A stretch of 64,000 bases of DNA from Streptomyces shenzhenensis. Lineage in GTDB: Bacteria > Actinomycetota > Actinomycetes > Streptomycetales > Streptomycetaceae. The DNA is taken from assembly GCF_021462265.1 (NCBI RefSeq), contig NZ_JAJONF010000007.1:1-64000 (forward strand), given 5' to 3'. The stretch's first letter is position 1; every line of letters begins with the position of its first letter. Positions 33,994 to 42,175 of this stretch are shown one piece after another. The position numbers and the translations under genes are program-made. The notes under the pieces were generated by a model. The model did no database searches. It was given only the letters and a program-made list of their open reading frames with translations, and was not told the origin of the DNA.

Positions 33994-35915
33994 TGGTCCT
34001 CCTCTGCCGGGGTGATCACGGCCAGCACCTGGTCCATGGCGACCGTGGCCCCCGGTTTCACGTCGAGTTCGGCGACCGTGCCGGCGTGCGGGGCGGAGAT
34101 GACGTGCTCCATCTTCATCGCCTCCACCACCAGCAGGCTCTGCCCGGCGGTGACCTCGTCCCCCACGGCGACCTTCACGACGGTCACCGTGCCGGGCATC
34201 GGCGCGGTGAGGGAGTCGGCGCCGGCGTGCGCGGTGCGGTTCAGCGAGGCGGCGACCAGGTCGTGGTCTCGGACCTGCCAGGCGTCGCCGTCGCGGCCGA
34301 TCCAGTCGGCGGCGCGGCGGAAGGTGTGCCGGACGCCGTCCAGCACCACCGACACGCGGTCGGCGGTGACGGTGTGCGTGCCGCGCGGGGCGTACTCCAC
34401 CGGGTCCTGCACCCGGAGGTGGAAGCCGACAGGTCTGGCGGTACCGCCGAGGCGCCAGCCGCTGGGCACGGAGAAGGGGTCCGTCCAGCCCCCGTCCCCC
34501 TGCCCGGCGGCCGGCCGCAGCGCCTCCAGCCGTACGGCCGCGGCCGCCTCGTACACCTCGTCCGGTACGTCCGTGGAGACCAGGTCGTCCACCACCCGCT
34601 CGACCAGGCCGGTGTCCAGCTCGCCCGCCACCACCGCCGGATGGGCGAGCAGCCGGCGCAGGAACCCGGCGTTGGTCTGCACGCCCAGCGTGACCGTCTC
34701 GGCGAGGGCCCGGCGCAGCTTGCGGAGCGCGGTCGCCCGGTCCGGGCCGTACGCGATCACCTTGGACAGCATCGGGTCGTAGAGGCTGCCGACCTCGGAG
34801 CCCGCGCTGAGGCCGGAGTCGGTGCGGACGCCGTCCCCGGCGGGCTCCTCCAGGAGGAGGACCGTGCCGCCGGTGGGCAGGAAACCGCGTGCCGGGTCCT
34901 CGGCGCAGATCCGGGCCTCGACGGCGTGCCCGGTGAGCGTGACGTCGTCCTGGCCGAAGGACAGCCGCTCGCCGGCCGCCACCCGCAGCTGCCACTCCAC
35001 CAGGTCCACACCCGTGATCAGTTCGGTGACCGGGTGCTCCACCTGGAGGCGGGTGTTCATCTCCATGAAGTAGTAGGAGGAGGGATCGCCGCCCGGCACG
35101 ATGAACTCCACCGTGCCCGCGCCGACGTACCCGCACGAGCGCGCCGCCTGTACCGCAGCCGCGCCCATCGCGGCCCGCGTCGCCTCGTCCAGCAGGACCG
35201 AGGGCGCCTCCTCGACGACCTTCTGGTGCCGGCGCTGCAGCGAGCACTCGCGTTCGCCGAGGTGGACGACGTTGCCGTGGCCGTCGGCCAGTACCTGGAT
35301 CTCGATATGCCGGGGGCGGTCGATCCACCGCTCGACGAGGAGGGTGTCGTCGCCGAAGGAGGCGCGGGCCTCGCGGCGGGCGGCGGCGATCTCGTCGTCC
35401 AGCGCTCCCAGGTCCCGGACCAGCCGCATGCCCTTGCCGCCGCCGCCGGCGGAGGGCTTGAGGAGCACGGGGGCGCCCAGTTCGCGCGCGGCGGCCGCCA
35501 GTTCGGGGTCACGGCCGCCGGGCACCACCGGCACCCCGGCCGCCGACACCGTCTCCTTGGCGCGGATCTTGTCGCCCATCAGCGCGATCGCGGCCGCGGG
35601 CGGCCCGATGAAGACCAGTCCGGCCTCCTCGCACGCCCGCGCGAAGGCCGCGTTCTCGGCGAGGAAGCCGTAGCCCGGGTGGACGGCCTGCGCCCCGCCG
35701 CGGGCAGCGGCCGCCAGCAGCCGGGGCACGGACAGATAGCTCTCGGCCGCCGGCGCCGGACCGATCCGGACCGCGGTGTCGGCCTCGCGGACGTGCCGCG
35801 CGTCCGCGTCGGCGTCGGAGTACACGGCCACCGAGCGGACGCCCAGCGAGCGGAGCGTACGGATGACCCGGACGGCGATCTCGCCCCGGTTGGCCACGAG
35901 TACGGTGTCGAACAC
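33990..35915 (-). CDS. Acyl-CoA (probably methylcrotonyl-CoA) carboxylase biotin-carrying alpha subunit
   Basis: The 641-residue protein combines biotin carboxylase ([17 protein letters not shown]-grasp [23 protein letters not shown]) and a C-terminal biotinyl domain with EAMKMEH, whose Lys carries biotin. It carboxylates biotin with ATP and bicarbonate for transfer by the beta subunit. The GTG at 35915 is chosen over 35930 because GGAGGGG stands 5 bases before it and [12 protein letters not shown] is the usual start. Neighbouring HMG-CoA lyase points to 3-methylcrotonyl-CoA as substrate; that is inference. Confidence 0.93.
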   Translation of the reverse strand: MFDTVLVANRGEIAVRVIRTLRSLGVRSVAVYSDADADARHVREADTAVRIGPAPAAESYLSVPRLLAAAARGGAQAVHPGYGFLAENAAFARACEEAGLVFIGPPAAAIALMGDKIRAKETVSAAGVPVVPGGRDPELAAAARELGAPVLLKPSAGGGGKGMRLVRDLGALDDEIAAARREARASFGDDTLLVERWIDRPRHIEIQVLADGHGNVVHLGERECSLQRRHQKVVEEAPSVLLDEATRAAMGAAAVQAARSCGYVGAGTVEFIVPGGDPSSYYFMEMNTRLQVEHPVTELITGVDLVEWQLRVAAGERLSFGQDDVTLTGHAVEARICAEDPARGFLPTGGTVLLLEEPAGDGVRTDSGLSAGSEVGSLYDPMLSKVIAYGPDRATALRKLRRALAETVTLGVQTNAGFLRRLLAHPAVVAGELDTGLVERVVDDLVSTDVPDEVYEAAAAVRLEALRPAAGQGDGGWTDPFSVPSGWRLGGTARPVGFHLRVQDPVEYAPRGTHTVTADRVSVVLDGVRHTFRRAADWIGRDGDAWQVRDHDLVAASLNRTAHAGADSLTAPMPGTVTVVKVAVGDEVTAGQSLLVVEAMKMEHVISAPHAGTVAELDVKPGATVAMDQVLAVITPAEEDQ

Positions 35916-35926
35916 GAGTCCCCTCC

Positions 35927-37543
35927 TCACATCCGGAAGACGCCGAACTGGGGCTCACCCAGGGGCGCGTTGCCACAGGCCGTCAGGGCCAGTCCCAGCA
36001 CCTGCCGGGTGTCGAGGGGGTCGATGACCCCGTCGTCCCAGAGGCGGGCGGTCGCGTAGTAGGCGTTGCCCTGGCGCTCGTACTGGGCGCGGACGGGTGC
36101 CTTGAAGGCCTCCTCGTCCTCGGCCGGCCAGGACTCTCCGCGGGCCTCCAGCTGGTCCCGCTTGACGGTCGCCAGCACCGACGCGGCCTGTTCGCCGCCC
36201 ATCACCGAGATCTTGGCGTTGGGCCACATCCACAGGAAGCGGGGGGAGTAGGCCCGGCCGCACATGGAGTAGTTCCCGGCGCCGTACGACCCGCCGACCA
36301 CCACCGTCAGCTTGGGCACCCGGGTGCAGGCCACGGCCGTCACCATCTTCGCGCCGTGCTTGGCGATGCCGCCTGCCTCGTAGTCCCGGCCGACCATGAA
36401 GCCGGAGATGTTCTGCAGGAACACCAGCGGGATGCCGCGCTGGTCGCACAGCTCGATGAAGTGGGCGCCCTTCTGGGCGGACTCGGAGAAGAGGATGCCG
36501 TTGTTGGCGACGATGCCGACCGGGTGGCCGTGGACACGGGCGAAGCCGGTGACGAGGGTCTGCCCGAACTCGGCCTTGAACTCGGCGAACCGGGAGCCGT
36601 CGACGACGCGGGCGATGATCTCGCGGACGTCGTAGGGGGTGCGGGAGTCGACGGGGACGGCGCCGTAGAGGCCGTGGGGGTCGGCCTTGGGCTCGGTGAC
36701 GGGCGCGACCTCCCAGGGAAGCGCGCGCCGGGCCGGCAGCGTGGCGACGATGTTCCGGACGATGCGCAGGGCGTGCGCGTCGTCCTCGGCGAGGTGGTCG
36801 GTGACACCGGAGACCCGGGAGTGGACCTCGCCGCCGCCCAGCTCCTCGGCGGTGACGATCTCACCGGTGGCCGCCTTCACCAGCGGGGGCCCGCCGAGGA
36901 AGATCGTGCCCTGGTTGCGGACGATGACCGCCTCGTCGCTCATGGCCGGGACGTACGCGCCGCCGGCCGTGCACGAGCCGAGCACGGCGGCGATCTGCGG
37001 GATGCCCGCCCCGGACATCCGGGCCTGGTTGTAGAAGATCCGCCCGAAGTGGTCGCGGTCCGGGAAGACCTCGTCCTGCATGGGCAGGAAGGCGCCGCCG
37101 GAGTCGACCAGGTACACGCACGGCAGGCGGTTGTCGAGGGCGACCTCCTGCGCGCGCAGGTGCTTCTTCACGGTCATCGGGTAGTACGTGCCGCCCTTGA
37201 CCGTGGCGTCGTTGGCGACGATCACGCACTCGCGCCCGCTGACCCGGCCGATCCCGGCGATCACGCCGGCCGCCGGGGCCGCCCCGTCGTACATCCCGTC
37301 GGCGGCCAGGGGAGCCAGCTCCAGGAAGGGGGAGCCGGGGTCGAGGAGGGTGTCCACCCGGTCCCGGGGCAGCAGCTTGCCGCGTGCGGTGTGCCGGGCC
37401 CGCGCCTTCTCACCGCCGCCCAGCGCGGCCGCGGCGAGCTTGGCGCGCAGCTCCTCGACGAGGACGCGGTGCGCCTCCTCGTTGGCCCGAAAGGCCTCCG
37501 ACGCGGGGTCTGCCGCGCTCGTCAGCTCCGGCGCCTGGTCCAT
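35927..37543 (-). CDS. Acyl-CoA (probably methylcrotonyl-CoA) carboxylase carboxyltransferase beta subunit
   Basis: The 538-residue protein has paired crotonase-fold carboxyltransferase domains: [22 protein letters not shown] at the N-terminal domain (quoted in part), [16 protein letters not shown], and the C-terminal [20 protein letters not shown] and [20 protein letters not shown]. This sequence pattern is that of MccB-type subunits. With the alpha subunit it carboxylates 3-methylcrotonyl-CoA to 3-methylglutaconyl-CoA. It is the first gene of the minus-strand operon and faces a divergent tetR gene with two operators between. Confidence 0.94.
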   Translation of the reverse strand: MDQAPELTSAADPASEAFRANEEAHRVLVEELRAKLAAAALGGGEKARARHTARGKLLPRDRVDTLLDPGSPFLELAPLAADGMYDGAAPAAGVIAGIGRVSGRECVIVANDATVKGGTYYPMTVKKHLRAQEVALDNRLPCVYLVDSGGAFLPMQDEVFPDRDHFGRIFYNQARMSGAGIPQIAAVLGSCTAGGAYVPAMSDEAVIVRNQGTIFLGGPPLVKAATGEIVTAEELGGGEVHSRVSGVTDHLAEDDAHALRIVRNIVATLPARRALPWEVAPVTEPKADPHGLYGAVPVDSRTPYDVREIIARVVDGSRFAEFKAEFGQTLVTGFARVHGHPVGIVANNGILFSESAQKGAHFIELCDQRGIPLVFLQNISGFMVGRDYEAGGIAKHGAKMVTAVACTRVPKLTVVVGGSYGAGNYSMCGRAYSPRFLWMWPNAKISVMGGEQAASVLATVKRDQLEARGESWPAEDEEAFKAPVRAQYERQGNAYYATARLWDDGVIDPLDTRQVLGLALTACGNAPLGEPQFGVFRM

Positions 37544-37562
37544 GCCGCGATCCCCTCACCTT

Positions 37563-37607
37563 GTTAATGAGCGTTAACGCATTGCGTACAGGTTAACGAC
37601 CGCTAAC
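37563..37607. promoter_or_regulatory. Two TetR-type operators between carboxylase and tetR genes
   Basis: GTTAATGAGCGTTAAC (37563-37578) and GTTAACGACCGCTAAC (37592-37607) share the symmetric pattern GTTANNGNNCGNTAAC and lie 29 bases apart in the 85-base divergent spacer. They are the likely binding sites of the adjacent TetR regulator. Confidence 0.85.
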
Positions 37608-37628
37608 CTCCCTGTCTAGAATTGCTCC

Positions 37629-38246
37629 ATGGTCACGAGAACCGACGCCCCGAGCCGTCGCGAGCAGATCCTCAAGGAGGCCGCCCGGCTGTTCGCCGAG
37701 CGCGGCTTCCACGGCGTCGGCGTGGACGAGATAGGGGCCGCGGTCGGCATCAGCGGGCCCGGTCTCTACCGGCACTTCGCGGGCAAGGACGCGATGCTCG
37801 CGGAGCTGCTGGTGGGGATCAGCGAGCAGCTGCTGACGGGGGCCAGGCGCCGCCTGGCGGAGGCCGGCGGGGACACCGCCTCCTCGGCGGTCCTGGACTC
37901 CCTCATCGAGGGCCACATCGACTTCGCCCTCGACGACCGTCCACTGATCACCCTGCACGACAGGGAGCTGGACCGCTTGCGCGACAGCGACCGGAAACTG
38001 GTGCGGCAGCTGCAGCGGCAGTACGTCGAGCTGTGGGTGGAGGTGGTCCGGGGCGTCTACCCGGCCCTCCCGGAGCCCGCGGCCCGCTCGGCGGTCCACT
38101 CGGTCTTCGGCCTGCTGAACTCCACCCCCCACTTGGGCCGACCGGGTTCGCTGCCGGGCCGGGCGGCGACGGCGGTCCTGCTGCACCGGATGGCGCGGGG
38201 CGCCTTCGGCGCGGCGGCGGAGGGTGACGGCGGCTCTCCGGCGTGA
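37629..38246 (+). CDS. TetR-family regulator of the acyl-CoA catabolic cluster
   Basis: The 205-residue protein has an N-terminal TetR HTH (REQILKEAARLFAERGFHGV and VGISGPGLYRHFAGKDAML) and a helical ligand domain. Divergent from the carboxylase operon with two operators in between, it most likely represses both directions and is released by an acyl-CoA intermediate. On the same strand it is followed by another acyl-CoA dehydrogenase gene. The ATG at 37629 has no strong ribosome-binding site. Confidence 0.92.
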   Translation: MVTRTDAPSRREQILKEAARLFAERGFHGVGVDEIGAAVGISGPGLYRHFAGKDAMLAELLVGISEQLLTGARRRLAEAGGDTASSAVLDSLIEGHIDFALDDRPLITLHDRELDRLRDSDRKLVRQLQRQYVELWVEVVRGVYPALPEPAARSAVHSVFGLLNSTPHLGRPGSLPGRAATAVLLHRMARGAFGAAAEGDGGSPA

Positions 38247-38310
38247 CGAGCGTTACCCTCGCGCTCTGTGCCCCGCCCTGGACCCGCCCGCTACCCGCCG
38301 GTACCTTGAG

Positions 38311-38328
38311 TCTGAGCAAGCGCTTAGA
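38311..38328. promoter_or_regulatory. AAGCGCTT-centred element before the second acyl-CoA dehydrogenase gene
   Basis: TCTGAGCAAGCGCTTAGA is a partly symmetric sequence centred on the palindrome AAGCGCTT. Such AGCAAGCGCTT elements occur at TetR-type operators of lipid-degradation genes. A TTGAGT promoter-like hexamer (38306-38311) adjoins it. Confidence 0.45.
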
Positions 38329-38356
38329 CATGCCGAAGTCCGTGGAGGTGGCGGCC

Positions 38357-39514
38357 GTGCGCCGTACGTTGTTCGACGAGGATCACGAGGCGTTCCGGGA
38401 GACCATCCGCGCCTTCATCGAGGCCGAGGTCGTACCCGTGTACGACGAGTGGTTCGCCGCTGGCCAGGCCCCGCGGGAGTTCTACTACAAGCTCGCCGAG
38501 CTCGGCGTCTTCGGTATCCGCGTCGACGAGGAGTACGGCGGCGCCGGCATCGACTCCTACAAGTTCGAGGCCGTCCTGTACGAGGAGACCGCCCGCGCGG
38601 GCGTCGCCTTCGGCGGTTCCGGCGTGCACGTGCTGCTCGGCCTGCCGTACATAAAGCTGCTGGCGACGGACGAGCAGAAGAAGCGCTACCTGCCGAAGTT
38701 CGTCTCCGGCGAGGAGATGTGGGCGATCGCGATGACCGAGCCGGGCACCGGCTCCGACCTCGCGGGCATGAAGACCACCGCCAAGCTCAGCGAGGACGGC
38801 ACGCACTACGTCCTCAACGGCGCCAAGACCTTCATCACCGGCGGCGTGCACGCCGACCGGATGATCGTCTGCGCCCGTACCTCCGCGCCCACCAAGGAGG
38901 ACCGCCGGCACGGCATCTCCCTCTTCGTGGTGGACACGAAGGCGGAGGGCTACTCGGTCGGCCGCAAGCTCGACAAGCTGGGCCTGAAGACCTCCGACAC
39001 CGCCGAGCTGGCCTTCGTCGACGTCAAGGTGCCCGTGGAGGACCTGCTCGGCGAGGAGAACAAGGGCTTCTACTACCTCGGCCACAACCTCGCCTCCGAG
39101 CGCTGGGGCATCGCCTTCGGCGCCTACGCGCAGGCCAAGGCCGCCGTCCGGTTCGCCAAGCAGTACGTCCAGGACCGCGTCGTCTTCGGCCAGCCGGTCG
39201 CCGCCTTCCAGAACACCAAGTTCGAGCTGGCCGCCTGCCAGGCAGAGGTGGACGCGGCCGAGGCCGTCGTCGACCGCGCCACCGAGGCCCTCGACGCCGG
39301 CGAGCTGACCCCGGCCGAGGCCGCCAGCGCCAAGCTGTTCACCACCGAGGTCGCGCACCGCGTGATCGACCGCTGCCTCCAGCTGCACGGCGGCTACGGC
39401 TTCATGAACGAGTACCCGATCGCCCGCCTGTACGCGGACAACCGCGTCAACCGCATCTACGGCGGTACCAGCGAGATCATGAAGACGATCATCGCGAAGG
39501 ACATGGGCCTGTAA
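38357..39514 (+). CDS. Acyl-CoA dehydrogenase, long-chain/isovaleryl type
   Basis: The 385-residue enzyme starts at the GTG at 38357, 8 bases after GGAGG (VRRTLFDEDHEAFRET). The upstream ATG at 38330 lacks such a site. FAD motifs are AMTEPGTGSDLAGMKT and TFITGG. The C-terminal motif is IYGGTSEIMK with Gly where short-chain enzymes have the catalytic Glu. LASERWGIA offers the relocated Glu typical of long-chain and isovaleryl-CoA dehydrogenases. A thioesterase gene follows after 35 bases. Confidence 0.93.
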   Translation: MRRTLFDEDHEAFRETIRAFIEAEVVPVYDEWFAAGQAPREFYYKLAELGVFGIRVDEEYGGAGIDSYKFEAVLYEETARAGVAFGGSGVHVLLGLPYIKLLATDEQKKRYLPKFVSGEEMWAIAMTEPGTGSDLAGMKTTAKLSEDGTHYVLNGAKTFITGGVHADRMIVCARTSAPTKEDRRHGISLFVVDTKAEGYSVGRKLDKLGLKTSDTAELAFVDVKVPVEDLLGEENKGFYYLGHNLASERWGIAFGAYAQAKAAVRFAKQYVQDRVVFGQPVAAFQNTKFELAACQAEVDAAEAVVDRATEALDAGELTPAEAASAKLFTTEVAHRVIDRCLQLHGGYGFMNEYPIARLYADNRVNRIYGGTSEIMKTIIAKDMGL

Positions 39515-39549
39515 GGTCCCCGCAATTACCGGCCAGTAGAAAAGGTGCC

Positions 39550-40443
39550 ATGAACCAGGCACTAAGTGATCTCCTCGACCTGCTCGACCTGGAGCAGATC
39601 GAGGAGAACATCTTCCGCGGTCAGTCCCGGTCCGCCGTCGTCCCGCGGGTCTTCGGCGGACAGGTGGCGGCCCAGGCGCTGGTCGCCGCCGGGCGCACCG
39701 TCCCGGCCGACCGGCACGCCCACTCACTGCACGCGTACTTCCTGCGGCCCGGCGACCCGGGCGCGCCCATCGTCTACACCGTCGAGCGCATCCGCGACGG
39801 CCGCTCCTTCACCACCCGGCGCGCGGTCGCCGTCCAGCACGGCCGGCCGATCTTCACCCTGTCGGCCTCCTTCCAGGTGGACGAGGAGGGCCTCGAACAC
39901 CAGGCCCCGATGCCTTCCGCGCCCGACCCGGCGACCCTGCCCACCTCGGCGGATCGTTTCCGCGACTACGGCCACCTTGACCCCGCTGTCGTGGAGAAGT
40001 TTCTTGAGGCCCGCGAGGCGATCGACCTGCGGTACGTCGAGGAGCCGCCGTTCGGCAAGTACGGCGAGCCGCGCGAGCCGCACAGCCAGGTGTGGTTCCG
40101 CACCAACGGCAAGCTCGACGACGACCCTCCCCCAGACTCCGTCTGGGGGGACCCCCAGCTGCACATCGTCCTCGCCGCCTATATCTCCGACATGACCCTC
40201 CTCGACTCCGTCCTGCTCGCGCACGGCCGCGGCGGCTGGGCGGTCGGGGACGTGGTGGGCGCCTCGCTCGACCACGCCATGTGGTTCCACCGGCCGTTCC
40301 GCGCCGACGAGTGGCTGCTGTACGACCAGGAGTCGCCGTCCGCGCACGGCGGCCGCGGGCTCGGCCAGGCCCGGATCTACACCCAGGACGGATCACTCGC
40401 CATCTCCGTGATCCAGGAGGGTGTGGTCCGCGTCCCCAGGTAG
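39550..40443 (+). CDS. tesB: Acyl-CoA thioesterase II (TesB), with an in-frame palindrome insertion
   Basis: The 297-residue double-hotdog protein hydrolyses acyl-CoA to free acid and CoA. TesB motifs are FGGQVAAQALVAAGRTV, HSLHAYFLRPGDP and, in the second hotdog, AYISDMTLLDS and ASLDHAMWFHRPF with the catalytic Asp. An extra segment, PPDSVWGDP, interrupts the normal DDDPQLH sequence at about residues 196-204. It is encoded by a perfect hairpin that looks like a small intergenic Streptomyces repeat inserted in frame. It follows the acyl-CoA dehydrogenase gene and is probably co-transcribed. Confidence 0.93.
   Translation: MNQALSDLLDLLDLEQIEENIFRGQSRSAVVPRVFGGQVAAQALVAAGRTVPADRHAHSLHAYFLRPGDPGAPIVYTVERIRDGRSFTTRRAVAVQHGRPIFTLSASFQVDEEGLEHQAPMPSAPDPATLPTSADRFRDYGHLDPAVVEKFLEAREAIDLRYVEEPPFGKYGEPREPHSQVWFRTNGKLDDDPPPDSVWGDPQLHIVLAAYISDMTLLDSVLLAHGRGGWAVGDVVGASLDHAMWFHRPFRADEWLLYDQESPSAHGGRGLGQARIYTQDGSLAISVIQEGVVRVPR
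40129..40149. repeat. Palindromic repeat inserted within tesB
   Basis: CCCCCAGAC-TCC-GTCTGGGGG is a 9-bp perfect hairpin, flanked by GACCC on both sides (40124 and 40150 regions). I recognise this CCCCCAGAC...GTCTGGGGGGACCCCC form as a dispersed Streptomyces repeat, normally intergenic. Here it is in coding sequence. Confidence 0.7.
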
Positions 40444-40534
40444 CACGGGGCACGGCCCGGGCCGAACGGCGGTCCCGGCCGGCTCGGGGGCCGGCTCAGG
40501 GGACGACTTCGACCCCGGTGAGCTGGAGCGATCA

Positions 40535-40642
40535 CGGATGGTGACCATCCGAGGTGGCCATCGCCTTTATGCCGATTTAAGCTCTATGAGTGAAATGCCG
40601 CACAGTGCATGTGCCGCATAGCGGACGTGCCGCGTAGCGGAC
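40535..40642. promoter_or_regulatory. Upstream elements of the Phe/Gly/Asn-rich secreted protein gene
   Basis: CGGATGG-TGA-CCATCCG (40535-40551) is a 7-bp inverted repeat. A tandem duplication GTGCCGCATAGCGGAC / GTGCCGCGTAGCGGAC lies at 40611-40642, just before the ribosome-binding site. The AT-rich stretch 40566-40590 (tttatgccgatttaagctctatg) may hold the promoter. Confidence 0.5.
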
Positions 40643-40668
40643 GTAAGTCCGGCAGAAAGGTATTTCCC

Positions 40669-40980
40669 ATGCGAGTACAGCGCGCGAGGCGTCTCGCCGC
40701 GATGTCTGCCGTCGGCCTGCTGCTGGCCGGTGGCACCGCGATCGGCGCCGCGGGTACCGCCTCGGCGGCCCCCGCCTCCACTCACCAGACTGTCGTCACC
40801 GGCGGCTTCGGCTGCAACGGCTTCCGGGGCGGCTTCAACAACTGCGGTTTCCGCAGCTTCGGGTTCGTTCCCGTCGTCCCTGTCGTCCCGGTCGTGGTCG
40901 TCCCCACCGTCGGCTTCGGCGTCAGCGGCTTCGGCGGCTTCAACGGCTTCAACGGCTTCAACGGGTTCGGGTTCGGCTGA
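40669..40980 (+). CDS. Small secreted Phe/Gly/Asn/Val-rich protein
   Basis: The protein has 103 residues from the ATG at 40669 (AGAAAGG ribosome-binding site). A signal peptide (RRLAAMSAVGLLLAGGTAIG...ASA) is cleaved near residue 38. The mature part of about 65 residues is low complexity: a GFGCNGFRGGFNNCGF section with two Cys, a Val/Pro run (VPVVPVVPVVVVP) and a C-terminal GFNGFNGFNGFGFG repeat. It looks like a surface or matrix structural peptide. No family recognised; assembly into fibrils is speculation from composition. Confidence 0.72.
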   Translation: MRVQRARRLAAMSAVGLLLAGGTAIGAAGTASAAPASTHQTVVTGGFGCNGFRGGFNNCGFRSFGFVPVVPVVPVVVVPTVGFGVSGFGGFNGFNGFNGFGFG

Positions 40981-41070
40981 GCCGGCCAAGCGTCAACACA
41001 CCAGGAACTGAGGGTCTGGGGTCAGGCCACGATGTGCGGCTCCCGCTGGCGGGGGCCGCACATCGGTCTG

Positions 41071-41859
41071 TCAGGCCAGCCCCGCCTCGGCCAGCAGATA
41101 CGCGGTCATCGGGTCGTAGTACCGCGGGCTGATCACATGGTCGTCGAGCGGTACGGCCACCAGCAGGGTGCCCTCCGCCTCCGCGAGGAACAGCGCCGGG
41201 TCGTTGCAGTCGGCGTATCCGACGGAGTCCAGGCCCGCCTGCGCCGCGTGGCCCGCCCAGCCGTGGTCCGCGACGACCAGGTCCGGCAGCGGGCGCCCCT
41301 CGCGCTCGAGTCCGCCCAGAACGGCCTTCATCGGCTCCCCGGAGTGGGTGTGCCACAGCGTCGCCCCGTGTTCGAGGACCGCCACGTCGGCGAACTGCAT
41401 GACGTACCCCTCGTCCGTCTGCAGCCCGTCCGGGATGACCACGATCTCGCAGCCGGCGGCGCGCAGCGCGGCCGCGGTCGCCCGGTGCACGTCCAGCAGA
41501 CCGCCCGGGTGACCGGTCGCGAACAGCACCCGCTGCTGCCCGTCGGCCGCCTTGCGCAGCCGGGCCGCCAGCCGGTCCAGGCCGTCCACGGTCAGCTCGG
41601 GGTCGATGGTGTCCTGGCCGTACCGGTACTCGGGATCGTCGTTCACCCCGACCCGCTCGGCCATCACGGCCAGCACGTCCTGCTCGTCACTCCAGCGGTC
41701 GCCGAGTTCCAGCCCCAGCCACCAGTTGCGCTCGCCGTTGGCCAGCTTGCGGTAGTGGAGCAGGTTGTTCTCGCGGGGGGTGGCGACATCGCCCGCGATA
41801 CGGGTCTTCACGAGGTGCTCTACGAGCTCGGCGCGGCTGGGCGTCCCGGGTATCGGCAT
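41071..41859 (-). CDS. Conserved actinobacterial protein annotated as phosphatase, function uncertain
   Basis: From the ATG at 41859 the protein has 262 residues. It contains VLFATGHPGGLLDVHRA, VVIPDGLQTDEGYVMQF, LVVADHGWAGHAAQAG and AVPLDDHVISPRYYDP. His/Asp/Gly-rich loops (TGHPGG, ADHGWAG, DDHV) could bind metal or phosphate. I recall such proteins being labelled phosphatase in Streptomyces genomes, without knowing the experimental basis. It is divergent from the ThDP enzyme gene. Confidence 0.78.
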   Translation of the reverse strand: MPIPGTPSRAELVEHLVKTRIAGDVATPRENNLLHYRKLANGERNWWLGLELGDRWSDEQDVLAVMAERVGVNDDPEYRYGQDTIDPELTVDGLDRLAARLRKAADGQQRVLFATGHPGGLLDVHRATAAALRAAGCEIVVIPDGLQTDEGYVMQFADVAVLEHGATLWHTHSGEPMKAVLGGLEREGRPLPDLVVADHGWAGHAAQAGLDSVGYADCNDPALFLAEAEGTLLVAVPLDDHVISPRYYDPMTAYLLAEAGLA

Positions 41860-42175
41860 GGCTCCATTCTGGGGCAGCGCGCGGTGCGCTTCGCCCGCGT
41901 ATCGCGCGCTGGGACGTGGATCACTGAGACGGATCACTCCTGCCCCGGGGCGAAACCACCGCTCCATCCGCACGTCGGAGGCGTCGAGTTCGTCATCGAC
42001 GGTCCGGACTCCGCGCGCCCCGGCCGCCGGCCCGCCCGAGGCCGGTGGTATGACGTCCGGGGAGCCGCTGGAGATCCCGCGCGGTCCGGCCGCGTGCGAC
42101 CTCGGTGGCGGCCTCGCACACCGCGTACCGACCGAGCACGATCACGACCCGAAAGATTGCCGAGGCGCGTTCGAA
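41860..42175. other. Divergent gap before the ThDP-enzyme gene
   Basis: These 316 bases contain no supported gene and should carry both divergent promoters. Upstream in-frame reading of the ThDP gene is possible but lacks family similarity before VTHDHDLVLRP. I see no clear operator. Confidence 0.4.
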
